A DNA stretch of 64,000 bases from Rhizobium sp. P32RR-XVIII (GTDB lineage: Bacteria > Pseudomonadota > Alphaproteobacteria > Rhizobiales > Rhizobiaceae), in contig NZ_JABAIH010000001.1 of the NCBI RefSeq assembly GCF_012641395.1, forward strand, positions 682,001 to 746,000. The letters are read 5' to 3'. The notes under the pieces are model-generated. The model saw nothing but the letters and a program-made list of their open reading frames with translations. It made no database searches and was not told the DNA's origin. Within the stretch, counting starts at the first letter, position 1. Each line of letters begins with the position of its first letter. The position numbers and the translations under genes were made by a program. Shown piece after piece: positions 19,964 to 27,390 of this stretch.

Positions 19964-20040
19964 GCGGTTGTAGCTCAGTTGGTTAGAGCGCAGGTTTGTG
20001 GCACCTGAGGTCGGAGGTTCGAGACCCCCCAACCGTACCA
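19964..20040 (+). tRNA. tRNA-His (anticodon GTG)
   Basis: A 77-base cloverleaf: acceptor GCGGTTG with CAACCGT, D-arm GCTC...GAGC, anticodon stem CAGGT/ACCTG with loop TTGTGGC (anticodon GTG), T-loop TTCGAGA, and encoded CCA. The base before the acceptor is T rather than the usual G-1, and the discriminator is A73 rather than C73. That combination is the known alphaproteobacterial form, read by an unusual HisRS. The first pair is G1-U72, and the T-stem has one A-C mismatch. Confidence 0.95.
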
Positions 20041-20157
20041 TTTCTTCTCAAACTCGAGTTCATCGTATCAAGCGTCTGGCTTATCGTTGACCGACACTTG
20101 CCCTCTGACCCCTGCCGCCTATCTGCGACCGCAGCGTTAGTAAACTTTCTGTAATGT

Positions 20158-20166
20158 TGCGTTGCA
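20158..20166 (+). promoter_or_regulatory. TGCGTTGCA operator-like site upstream of small XRE gene
   Basis: TGCGTTGCA is the exact reverse complement of TGCAACGCA in the phasin promoter. It lies 68 bases before the ATG at 20234. The 193-base stretch between tRNA-His and this gene shows no other recognisable element; no clear -10/-35 pair was found. Confidence 0.4.
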
Positions 20167-20233
20167 AAATGTGAGCCGGAGTGCCATTTTGTGCCGGGGG
20201 TTACATCAGGGTGCTTTTAAGAAGGAGACTTTA

Positions 20234-20476
20234 ATGTCCATTTCCCTTAAAAATCTGGATGAATCCAAAGCGACCGTTTCCGCAATCAACGTCGCTGCCG
20301 AGGTCAGGAAGGCGCGTGAAGCCGTTGGCTACAGCGTCGATGATCTGGCGGAGACTTGCGGCCTCGTCGAAAGTGAGATCATCGACATTGAAAATGGCAA
20401 AGATGCCGATCCGGCGAAGCTGAAGCGTATTGCCGCCGCCTTGCAGGTTCCGGTGTCTGCCTTCATTCCCATGTAA
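20234..20476 (+). CDS. Small XRE-family HTH protein
   Basis: An 80-residue protein that is essentially one Cro/C1-type HTH (VRKAREAVGYSVDDLAETCG, then ESEIIDIENGKDADPAKLKR) ending VSAFIPM. The ATG at 20234 has AAGGAG eight bases upstream. It stands alone between tRNA-His and a strong terminator. The length and lack of an effector domain suggest a simple DNA-binding protein. A TGC-N3-GCA site in its leader links it by sequence to the phasin and acetoacetyl-CoA synthetase promoters, but its own targets are unknown. Confidence 0.88.
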   Translation: MSISLKNLDESKATVSAINVAAEVRKAREAVGYSVDDLAETCGLVESEIIDIENGKDADPAKLKRIAAALQVPVSAFIPM

Positions 20477-20498
20477 GATTGCATTGTGAAGGGACCGA

Positions 20499-20526
20499 AA
20501 AAGCCGGCCGAACAGGCCGGTTTTTT
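20499..20526 (+). terminator. Rho-independent terminator of the XRE gene
   Basis: AAGCCGGCC, loop GAACA, GGCCGGTT, then TTTT. It begins 22 bases after the stop. It also shows that an upstream extension of the following frame into this region is not coding. Confidence 0.85.
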
Positions 20527-20555
20527 CGTTGGCTTTTCCACGCTCCCGAATTCAT

Positions 20556-20581
20556 GGAACCGGCTTCTTCCTCCATTCGTT
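20556..20581 (+). promoter_or_regulatory. EcfG/RpoE2-type general stress promoter
   Basis: GGAAC (20556-20560), a 17-base spacer, then CGTT (20578-20581), ending 23 bases before the ATG at 20605. This matches the rhizobial general-stress sigma factor consensus GGAAC-N16/17-CGTT. Confidence 0.7.
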
Positions 20582-20604
20582 CTAAAGTGGACGGGAGAAT
20601 GAGA

Positions 20605-21042
20605 ATGTCGAGAGAGCTTCTTTACGGTGCAACGAAGGTGGAAGAGACCGAAGGCGGCAAGGCGGCGCTTGAAAGCCTTGAGCAGTTCCGGTGGCGGAAC
20701 CGTGTCATGGTCATCTTCGCCGACAAAGACAACAGCCGCGCCGCCCGCCAGGAGAACCAGCTGCTCGCCGATCGCCCCGGCTTGGAGGAGCGGCACATGG
20801 TCGTTCTCAAGATCTCCGGCAGTTCGATCAAGCCTGTCTTCGGTGCAGGCGAAAACCTGGACGAACAAACGATCCGAAAGGAGCTCGACGTCCCCGAGAG
20901 CGGCGAGTTCGGAGCTGTCTTGATAGGCAAGGACGGAACCGTCAAGCTCAAGGTGAGCGAGCCGGTGAGCAACGTTGAGCTCTTCGCCATCATCGACAGC
21001 ATGCCCATCCGGGCAGCGGATTCCCTAACGCCCGACATCTAA
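20605..21042 (+). CDS. DUF4174-type protein, probable stress-inducible
   Basis: A 145-residue soluble protein resembling the DUF4174 family, which has a thioredoxin-like pattern without catalytic cysteines (RVMVIFADKDNS near the start, FGAVLIGKDGTVKLKV late). I choose the ATG at 20605 (MSRELLYGA) because GGGAG lies nine bases upstream and because the stress promoter ends just before it; longer frames run back through the preceding terminator. The function is unknown. An EcfG-type promoter places it in the general stress response. A small proline-rich gene follows 23 bases later. Confidence 0.8.
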   Translation: MSRELLYGATKVEETEGGKAALESLEQFRWRNRVMVIFADKDNSRAARQENQLLADRPGLEERHMVVLKISGSSIKPVFGAGENLDEQTIRKELDVPESGEFGAVLIGKDGTVKLKVSEPVSNVELFAIIDSMPIRAADSLTPDI

Positions 21043-21065
21043 GTAGAAGACGGAAGGAGCAGGAT

Positions 21066-21227
21066 ATGTCCGTTCCCAACGAACCTATCCCCGATCAGCC
21101 GCCGATGCCCTTACCGGGCTGGAAGCCGATACCACCGATCAAGGAGCCGGAACCCGACCGGCTGCCGGACGAGGCGCCCAATCCCAATCCGGACGAAAAC
21201 GAAGAGCCAGCCAAGCAGGCCTGCTGA
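21066..21227 (+). CDS. Small proline-rich protein
   Basis: A 53-residue ORF, MSVPNEPIPDQPPMPLPGWK at the N-terminus and ENEEPAKQAC at the end. About one third of residues are proline and most others are acidic or polar, so it is likely disordered. AAGGAG lies seven bases before the ATG. It follows the DUF4174 gene by 23 bases and ends directly against the convergent LysR gene. Co-transcription from the stress promoter is likely. I recognise no family. Confidence 0.65.
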   Translation: MSVPNEPIPDQPPMPLPGWKPIPPIKEPEPDRLPDEAPNPNPDENEEPAKQAC

Positions 21228-22109
21228 TCAAAGAAATGTCTGCCGCTCGACGCTCACCAGTTCCTGCAGGAAGTCGGCAACGGTGCGCACGCGCACCAGA
21301 TCGCGGGCGCTCTCGTGATACGTCGTCCAGTAGGCGCGTTTGATGGAAACAGTGGGCAAGATCCGAACCAGTTCGTCATATTGCCGGGCGATATAGTCAT
21401 GCAGGATGCCGATGCCGGCTCCGGATCGCACCGCTTCGGTCTGCCCGATCGCCGTCGATATCTCGAAGGACGCATCCCAGCTGCGCATCACCACGCCGGA
21501 GAAATTGAGCGAAGGCGTGAAAATCAGATCCTCGACATAGCCGATCCGGGGATGAGCTTTCAGGCCGTCGACATCCAAGGGATCGCCGTTGGTAGCAAGA
21601 TAGCCGCGCGATGCGTAAAGGCCGAGCGTATAGTCGGTGAGTTTCGACGAAACGAGACGGCCCTGTTCCGGCCGCTCCAAGGTGATCGCGATATCGGCTT
21701 CGCGCTGCGAGAGCGAGAATGAGCGGGGCACCGGCACCAGCTGGATGCGAAGCTCCGGATGCCGCTTGATAAGCTTGCCGAGACGCGGCGCGAGAAAGGA
21801 GACGCCGAAGCCGTCGGGCGCGCCGATGCGGACCGTGCCGGCAATCGTGCTGTCCAGGCGTCCGATACCCGCCTGCGCCCGCAGCATCTCCGTTTCCATG
21901 CGCTCGGCGGCGTGCAGAAAGACCTCGCCTTCGGCCGTCAGTTCGCAGCCATTGGTCCGCCGGATGAGAAGGCGGCTCTTCAGCCGCTCTTCGAGCGTGG
22001 TCATGCGGCGGCTGAGCGTCGCGTGGTTTACGCCCAGTCGCTTCGAGGCGCCTAGAATCTGCCCGGTGCGCGCGACGGCGAGAAACATACGCACATCATC
22101 CCAGTCCAA
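21228..22109 (-). CDS. LysR-family transcriptional regulator, divergent from mmsA
   Basis: A 293-residue regulator. The N-terminal winged HTH (MFLAVARTGQILGASKRLGV, then NHATLSRRMTTLEERLKSRL) is followed by a substrate-binding-protein-like effector domain with IVRIGAPDGFG-type beta-strand patterns. It is transcribed away from mmsA; the shared 114-base gap holds an inverted repeat TTTGCACAA...TTGTGCAAA. The classical LysR arrangement implies self-repression and control of mmsA. The inducer is unknown, possibly a valine, inositol or propionate breakdown intermediate. Confidence 0.9.
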   Translation of the reverse strand: MDWDDVRMFLAVARTGQILGASKRLGVNHATLSRRMTTLEERLKSRLLIRRTNGCELTAEGEVFLHAAERMETEMLRAQAGIGRLDSTIAGTVRIGAPDGFGVSFLAPRLGKLIKRHPELRIQLVPVPRSFSLSQREADIAITLERPEQGRLVSSKLTDYTLGLYASRGYLATNGDPLDVDGLKAHPRIGYVEDLIFTPSLNFSGVVMRSWDASFEISTAIGQTEAVRSGAGIGILHDYIARQYDELVRILPTVSIKRAYWTTYHESARDLVRVRTVADFLQELVSVERQTFL

Positions 22110-22130
22110 AGCACACCTTTGACTTTAATT

Positions 22131-22173
22131 TTTGCACAACGGTTGCTTATCCGAACTCATTGATTTGTGCAAA
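22131..22173. promoter_or_regulatory. Inverted repeat in the LysR-mmsA intergenic region
   Basis: TTTGCACAA (22131-22139) and TTGTGCAAA (22165-22173) are exact inverted copies about 34 bases centre to centre. A third TTGTGC is at 22185-22190. The spacing suits a LysR tetramer bending the DNA. Confidence 0.5.
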
Positions 22174-22223
22174 TTGAAGTGCGATTGTGCGCCATCTGAA
22201 GGAATAAAAGAGGAGGCACATCC

Positions 22224-23720
22224 ATGCGTGAGATCGGTCATTTCATTGGCGGCAAGCATGTCGCGGGCAAAAGCGGCCGCAGCAGCAACGTCTTCAATCC
22301 GGCCACCGGCGAAGTCCAGGCGACCCTTGCACTGGCCGGCGTCGAGGAAATTCGTGCGGCCGTCGCCAATGCCAGGGAAGTGCAGCCGAAATGGGCAGCG
22401 ACCAATCCGCAGCGCCGCGCCCGCGTCTTCTTCAGGTTCGTGGAACTGCTCAACAAGCACATGGACGAGCTCGCCACTCTGCTTTCGAGCGAACACGGCA
22501 AGACGGTCGAAGATTCCAAGGGCGATCTCGTCCGTGGTCTCGAAGTCTGCGAGTTCGTCTGCGGCATTCCGCATCTGCAGAAGGGTGAATTCACCGAGGG
22601 GGCAGGCCCGGCGATCGACATGTATTCGATGCGTCAGCCGGTCGGCATCGGTGCCGGCATTACGCCGTTCAACTTCCCGGCGATGATCCCGATGTGGATG
22701 TTTGCGCCGGCGATCGCCTGCGGCAATGCTTTCATCCTCAAGCCTTCGGAGCGCGATCCGTCCGTTCCGCTGCGTCTTGCCGAACTGATGATCGAAGCCG
22801 GGCTTCCGGCAGGCATCCTGAACGTCGTCAACGGTGACAAGGCTGCCGTCGACGCAATCCTGACCGATCCGGATATCGGCGCCGTCACCTTCGTCGGTTC
22901 CACGCCGATCGCACGTTACGTCTACGGTACGGCGGCAATGAACGGCAAGCGTGCCCAATGCTTCGGCGGCGCGAAGAACCACATGATCATCATGCCAGAC
23001 GCCGACATGGATCAGGCCGTCAACGCGCTGATGGGTGCCGGTTACGGCTCGGCCGGCGAACGCTGCATGGCGATTTCCGTTGCCGTTCCGGTCGGTGAGG
23101 AAACCGCAAACCGTCTCGTCGACGCGCTGACGCCGAAGATCGAGTCGCTGCGTATCGGGCCTTACACCGATGAAAAGGCAGACATGGGTCCGCTCGTCAC
23201 CAAGGAAGCCTATGCGCGCGTCAACGGCCTGATCGATCGCGGCGTCGAGCAGGGGGCCAAGCTCGTCGTCGATGGCCGCGGCTTCAAGCTGCAGGGTTAT
23301 GAAGACGGCTATTTCGTCGGCGGCTCGCTGTTCGACCACGTCACGCCGGATATGGATATCTACAAGACGGAAATCTTCGGGCCGGTGCTCTCCGTCGTCC
23401 GCGCCCATAACTATGAAGAAGCCCTCTCGCTGCCGATGAAGCACGAATACGGAAACGGCGTCGCGATCTACACCCGCGACGGCGATGCTGCCCGTGACTT
23501 TGCCGCGCGCATCAATATCGGGATGGTCGGCATCAACGTTCCGATTCCGGTTCCGCTCGCCTACCACTCCTTCGGCGGCTGGAAAGCCTCCAGCTTCGGC
23601 GATCTCAATCAGCACGGGATGGACTCGATCAAGTTCTGGACCAGAACCAAGACGGTTACCGCCCGCTGGCCGTCGGGCATCAAGGACGGCGCCGAATTTG
23701 TCATGCCGACGATGAAATGA
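22224..23720 (+). CDS. mmsA: Methylmalonate-semialdehyde dehydrogenase (CoA-acylating)
   Basis: Converts (methyl)malonate semialdehyde with NAD and CoA to propionyl- or acetyl-CoA, in valine, thymine or inositol breakdown. The 498 residues match the ALDH6 family. Visible are the N-terminal FIGGKHVAGKSGR, the ITPFNFPAMIPMWMF Rossmann-entry motif that marks this subfamily, FVGSTPIARYVY, and the catalytic Cys281 (SAGERCMAIS). The ATG has AGGAGG eight bases upstream. A terminator follows directly, so it is monocistronic. It could equally be named iolA; no inositol genes are nearby. Confidence 0.93.
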   Translation: MREIGHFIGGKHVAGKSGRSSNVFNPATGEVQATLALAGVEEIRAAVANAREVQPKWAATNPQRRARVFFRFVELLNKHMDELATLLSSEHGKTVEDSKGDLVRGLEVCEFVCGIPHLQKGEFTEGAGPAIDMYSMRQPVGIGAGITPFNFPAMIPMWMFAPAIACGNAFILKPSERDPSVPLRLAELMIEAGLPAGILNVVNGDKAAVDAILTDPDIGAVTFVGSTPIARYVYGTAAMNGKRAQCFGGAKNHMIIMPDADMDQAVNALMGAGYGSAGERCMAISVAVPVGEETANRLVDALTPKIESLRIGPYTDEKADMGPLVTKEAYARVNGLIDRGVEQGAKLVVDGRGFKLQGYEDGYFVGGSLFDHVTPDMDIYKTEIFGPVLSVVRAHNYEEALSLPMKHEYGNGVAIYTRDGDAARDFAARINIGMVGINVPIPVPLAYHSFGGWKASSFGDLNQHGMDSIKFWTRTKTVTARWPSGIKDGAEFVMPTMK

Positions 23721-23742
23721 TGCGGCTCTGAGAGCACACCAG

Positions 23743-23773
23743 GAAACGGGCCCTTGCGGCCCGTTTCGCTTTT
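23743..23773 (+). terminator. Rho-independent terminator of mmsA
   Basis: GAAACGGGCC pairs with GGCCCGTTTC over the loop CTTGC, followed by GCTTTT. Confidence 0.8.
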
Positions 23774-23812
23774 GTGCCGCGGCCCGCGCAAACGTGAATG
23801 TAAATTTCATAT

Positions 23813-23848
23813 TTTGGAATTGTTCAAAACTATCAAAGCCACTATATA
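23813..23848 (+). promoter_or_regulatory. rirA promoter with Irr-type ICE box
   Basis: -35 TTGTTC (23820-23825), 17-base spacer, -10 TATATA (23843-23848). A 17-base element, TTTGGAA-N3-TTCAAAA at 23813-23829, overlaps the -35 and matches the Irr control element TTTAGAA-N3-TTCTAAA at 12 of 14 fixed positions. Irr repression of rirA is known in Agrobacterium. Confidence 0.6.
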
Positions 23849-23881
23849 GGCTCCAGCCCCCACACGATTCAGGAGATCGGC

Positions 23882-24361
23882 ATGCGTTTGACGAAGCAGA
23901 CCAACTATGCGGTTCGCATGTTGATGTATTGCGCTGCCAATGAAGGACACTTGAGCCGGATTCCTGAAATTGCCAAGGCTTACGGGGTTTCCGAGCTCTT
24001 TCTGTTCAAGATTCTGCAGCCGCTCACCAAAGCGGGCCTGGTGGAAACCGTTCGCGGCCGCAACGGCGGCGTCCGCCTCGGCAAGCCGGCGGCAGACATC
24101 AGCCTTTTTGACGTCGTCAAAGTCACCGAGGACAGCTTTGCGATGGCCGAATGCTTCGAAGACGGCGCGGTTGAATGTCCTCTGGTCGATAGCTGCGGTT
24201 TGAACTCGGCACTGCGCAAGGCCCTCAACGCCTTTTTCGATGTGCTGACCGAGTATTCGATCGATGACCTCGTGAAGGCGCGTCCGCAGATCAACTTCCT
24301 TCTCGGCCTTACAGGCGACCAGGACTATCGCAGGCCCGCCATCAGCGCTCCGGCAGCCTGA
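23882..24361 (+). CDS. rirA: Rhizobial iron regulator RirA (Rrf2 family)
   Basis: The 159-residue Rrf2-type repressor that replaces Fur in rhizobia; under iron sufficiency its Fe-S cluster form represses iron-uptake genes. The winged HTH lies at 1-65 (TKQTNYAVRMLMYCAA, then LFLFKILQPLTKAGLVET and GRNGGVRLGKPA). The three cluster ligands Cys91, Cys99 and Cys105 are all present (AECFEDGAVECPLVDSCG). AGGAG precedes the ATG. Its promoter carries an Irr-like box, which would cross-link the two iron regulators. No iron transport gene adjoins it in this window. Confidence 0.95.
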   Translation: MRLTKQTNYAVRMLMYCAANEGHLSRIPEIAKAYGVSELFLFKILQPLTKAGLVETVRGRNGGVRLGKPAADISLFDVVKVTEDSFAMAECFEDGAVECPLVDSCGLNSALRKALNAFFDVLTEYSIDDLVKARPQINFLLGLTGDQDYRRPAISAPAA

Positions 24362-24386
24362 CACGTCATAGTCGAGTATCCTAATG

Positions 24387-24426
24387 ATCGCAGCTACGCC
24401 CAGTAGCTGCGATTTTTGTTTTTTGA
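24387..24426 (+). terminator. Rho-independent terminator of rirA
   Basis: ATCGCAGCTA and TAGCTGCGAT form a perfect ten-base stem over the loop CGCCCAG, followed by TTTTG and TTTTTT. Confidence 0.9.
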
Positions 24427-24693
24427 GGCGGCTTTTTCGACGCGCAAAGCTCTCTGCCGTTACGCTAAATGTGTGAAATCGTACCAAATATGACAAAAAT
24501 GAGCGCGTTTCATGTCGTTTATTTCCAATTAAGTCCTATTTTTGACCGAAAATTTCTAAAGTTGTCCAACTGGGAAAATTTCCTTCGAATACCGTTGCTT
24601 TCAGTAGATAAATGTCGTTCCATCGGTGCCGCTGACCGGAAGGCTGCTCTCCGGTCTAGAAAGTCAAAAGAACAAAGCTGGGAAAACACCATT
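24427..24693 (+). other. AT-rich leader and promoter region of the dpp operon
   Basis: This 267-base stretch is unusually AT-rich for the window (around 24475-24600). It holds an open frame continuous with dppA, but no signal peptide or ribosome site supports coding here. A small palindrome GTTG-TC-CAAC and one half-site TTTCTAAA are visible, but no convincing -35/-10 pair. I take it as the regulatory leader of dppA. Confidence 0.4.
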
Positions 24694-26289
24694 ATGAAAA
24701 AGTTCTCCGTCCTGCTGGCAGCGACGGCCTTGGCTTCGGTCATGGCAACGTCCGCCTGGTCAAAAACCCTTGTCTATTGCTCTGAAGGTTCGCCGGAAGG
24801 CTTCGATCCGGGCCTGTACACCGCCGGCACGACATTCGATGCGACGTCGCGCACCATCTATAGCCGCCTGGTCGAATTCAAGCACGGCAGCACCGAGGTC
24901 GAGCCGGGTCTTGCCGAGAGCTGGACCGTTTCCGACGACGGCACGGTCTATACCTTCAAGCTGCGTCCGGGCGTCAAGTTCCAGACGACCGACTTCTTCA
25001 CGCCGACGCGTGACCTCAATGCCGACGATATCGTTTTCTCCTTTGAGCGCCAGCTGAAGGCCGACAATCCGTGGCACACCTATGTCGCAGGCGGCTCCTA
25101 CGAATATGCGGCCGGCATGGGCTTCCCGGACCTCATCAAGTCGGTCGAGAAGGTTGACGACCTGACGGTCAAGTTCACGCTCAACCATCCGGAAGCGCCC
25201 TTCATCGCCGACCTCGCGATGGACTTCGCCTCCGTCCTCTCCAAGGAATACGCCGATAAGCTGCAGGCCGACGGCAAGATGGAGCAGATGAACCAGCAGC
25301 CGCTCGGCACCGGCCCCTTCACCTTCGTCGCCTACCAGCCGGATGCCGTCATCCGCTACAAGGCCAACGACACCTACTTCAAGGGCAAGGAAAAGATCGA
25401 CGATCTCGTTTTCGCGATCACTTCGGACGCATCGGTGCGCGCGCAGAAGCTGAAGGCTGGCGAATGCCACATCATGCCTTACCCGAACGCTGCCGACATC
25501 AAGGATCTCAAGGCCGATTCCAACCTCAAGGTTCTGGAACAGCCGGGCCTGAACGTCGCCTACCTCGCCTATAACACGCTCGTTGCACCCTTCGACAAGG
25601 CGGAAGTCCGCAGGGCGCTCAACATGGCGGTCAACAAGCAGGCGATCGTCGACGCGGTCTTCCAGGGCTCGGCCCAGGTTGCCAAGAACCCGATCCCGCC
25701 GACGATGTGGTCCTATAACGACGCCGTCAAGGACGACGAATACAATCCGGACGAAGCCAAGAAGATGCTCGAGGCCGCTGGCGTCAAGGATCTCAGCATG
25801 AAGATCTGGGCGATGCCTGTCTCCCGTCCCTACATGCTGAACGCGCGCCGCGCCGCCGAACTGATGCAGGCTGACCTCGCCAAAGCCGGCGTCAAGGCCG
25901 AGATCGTCACCCATGAGTGGGCCGAATACCTGAAGCTCTCCTCCGCCAAGGAGCGTGACGGTGCCGTCATTCTCGGCTGGACCGGCGACAATGGCGACCC
26001 GGACAACTTCATGGACACGCTTCTCGGCTGCAGTGCAGTCGGTGGTAACAACCGTGCTCAGTGGTGCAACAAGGAATACGACGACCTGATGACGAAGGCC
26101 AAGCAGACGGCCGACGTCGCAGAGCGTACGAAACTCTATGAGCAGGCTCAGGTAATCTTCAAGAAGGAAGCTCCTTGGGCAACGCTCGACCACTCGACCG
26201 AATTCGTCCCGATGAGCGCCAAGGTTTCCGGCTTCGTGCAGGATCCGGTCGGTGTTCACCGCTTCGACGGCGTTGATATCGCCGAATAA
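24694..26289 (+). CDS. dppA: Dipeptide ABC transporter, periplasmic binding protein
   Basis: A 531-residue SBP_bac_5 family protein. The Sec signal peptide is MKKFSVLLAATALASVMATS, with cleavage after SAWS near residue 23. The mature part shows family motifs (LVYCSEGSPEGFDPGLYTAG, then PGLAESWTVSDDGTVYTFKL, RPGVKF). The start is the ATG at 24694 because the signal peptide begins there. It is first of dppABCDF, whose product imports dipeptides and in several bacteria also 5-aminolevulinate or haem precursors, an interesting possibility beside rirA but not shown by sequence. Confidence 0.93.
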   Translation: MKKFSVLLAATALASVMATSAWSKTLVYCSEGSPEGFDPGLYTAGTTFDATSRTIYSRLVEFKHGSTEVEPGLAESWTVSDDGTVYTFKLRPGVKFQTTDFFTPTRDLNADDIVFSFERQLKADNPWHTYVAGGSYEYAAGMGFPDLIKSVEKVDDLTVKFTLNHPEAPFIADLAMDFASVLSKEYADKLQADGKMEQMNQQPLGTGPFTFVAYQPDAVIRYKANDTYFKGKEKIDDLVFAITSDASVRAQKLKAGECHIMPYPNAADIKDLKADSNLKVLEQPGLNVAYLAYNTLVAPFDKAEVRRALNMAVNKQAIVDAVFQGSAQVAKNPIPPTMWSYNDAVKDDEYNPDEAKKMLEAAGVKDLSMKIWAMPVSRPYMLNARRAAELMQADLAKAGVKAEIVTHEWAEYLKLSSAKERDGAVILGWTGDNGDPDNFMDTLLGCSAVGGNNRAQWCNKEYDDLMTKAKQTADVAERTKLYEQAQVIFKKEAPWATLDHSTEFVPMSAKVSGFVQDPVGVHRFDGVDIAE

Positions 26290-26307
26290 CGAAAAATAGT
26301 GCAAAAT

Positions 26308-26323
26308 GCCCGGAATACCGGGC
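26308..26323 (+). other. Intercistronic hairpin between dppA and dppB
   Basis: GCCCGG-AATA-CCGGGC makes a compact perfect stem without a T-run, 19 bases after the dppA stop. It probably stabilises the binding-protein part of the transcript, as seen in many such operons. Confidence 0.5.
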
Positions 26324-26376
26324 TCTCCGGCGGTCGGGCGATATCCTGGCCGCCGGTAATTGTTGGACCATCTGTC

Positions 26377-27381
26377 ATGCTGCGATTTCTCATTGGGCGC
26401 CTTGCCGTCCTGATCCCGACATTTCTCGGCGTTTCGCTTATTGCCTTCTCGTTCATCCGTCTGCTTCCCGGCGATCCCGTCATGCTGATGTCGGGTGAAC
26501 GCGTGATGGCGCCAGAGCGTCATGCCCAGATCATGCACAATCTCGGTTTCGACCGGCCCATGTATATCCAGTACTTCGATTATGTCGGTAAGGTGCTGCA
26601 TGGCGACCTCGGGACCTCGATCGTCACGAAGCGTCCGGTCCTCGGCGAATTTGGTGCGCTGTTCCCCGCTACGCTCGAGCTTTCGCTCTGTGCCATTATT
26701 CTCGCGATCTGTCTTGGCGTGCCGGCCGGCGTCTTCGCCGCCGTCAAGCGCGGCACATGGTTCGACCAAAGCGTGATGGGCGTCGCCCTCGTCGGCTATT
26801 CGATGCCGATCTTCTGGTGGGGCCTGCTGCTCATCATCTTCTTCTCCGGCTATCTCGGCTGGACGCCCGTTTCGGGCCGTATCTCGCTGATGTACTTCTT
26901 CAAGCCGGTCACTGGCTTCATGCTGATCGACAGCCTTCTTTCCGGTCAGGCGGGTGCTTTCCGCTCGGCGGTAAGCTATCTCATTCTGCCAACGATCGTG
27001 CTCGCCACCATCCCGCTAGCCGTCATCGCCCGCCAGACGCGCTCGGCGATGCTCGAAGTGCTTGGCGAAGATTACGTTCGCACGGCCCGTTCCAAGGGCC
27101 TGAAGCCGCTGCGCGTCGTCGGCGTGCATGCTCTGCGCAACGCCATGATCCCGGTCGTCACCACGATCGGCCTGCAGGTCGGCGTGCTGCTCGCAGGCGC
27201 GATCCTGACGGAGACGATTTTCTCCTGGCCTGGCATCGGCAAATGGATGGTCGACGCGGTGTTCAAGCGCGACTATGCCGTCGTCCAAGGTGGTCTTCTG
27301 CTGATTGCCGGCATCATCATGCTGGTCAATCTGATCGTCGACATCACTTATGGCTTCATCAACCCACGCATTCGGCACTAG
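26377..27381 (+). CDS. dppB: Dipeptide ABC transporter permease
   Basis: A 334-residue inner-membrane permease, about six helices. The N-terminal TM (MLRFLIGRLAVLIPTFLGVS) defines the start at 26377; the longer frame adds non-hydrophobic residues without a ribosome site. GDPVMLMSG and the EAA-like loop (LGEDYVRTARSKGLKPLRVV) are typical of the DppB/OppB family. It follows the dppA-dppB hairpin and is ten bases from dppC. Confidence 0.93.
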   Translation: MLRFLIGRLAVLIPTFLGVSLIAFSFIRLLPGDPVMLMSGERVMAPERHAQIMHNLGFDRPMYIQYFDYVGKVLHGDLGTSIVTKRPVLGEFGALFPATLELSLCAIILAICLGVPAGVFAAVKRGTWFDQSVMGVALVGYSMPIFWWGLLLIIFFSGYLGWTPVSGRISLMYFFKPVTGFMLIDSLLSGQAGAFRSAVSYLILPTIVLATIPLAVIARQTRSAMLEVLGEDYVRTARSKGLKPLRVVGVHALRNAMIPVVTTIGLQVGVLLAGAILTETIFSWPGIGKWMVDAVFKRDYAVVQGGLLLIAGIIMLVNLIVDITYGFINPRIRH

Positions 27382-27390
27382 GAGCGGTTC

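Noticed and set aside
20479..20604. Upstream extension of the DUF4174 frame
   Set aside because: It would run through a strong terminator and the EcfG promoter.
22125..23810. A 561-codon open frame antisense to mmsA
   Set aside because: Shadow of mmsA codon bias; no recognisable domain.
24469..24693. N-terminal extension of dppA by 75 residues
   Set aside because: The signal peptide starts at 24694, and the extension lacks a ribosome site and lies in AT-rich leader DNA.
24760..26769. A 669-codon open frame on the minus strand across dppA
   Set aside because: It is fully antisense to a well-recognised transporter gene, gives a low-complexity Arg/Asp/Leu-rich product and has no ribosome site; it reflects high GC at third positions.
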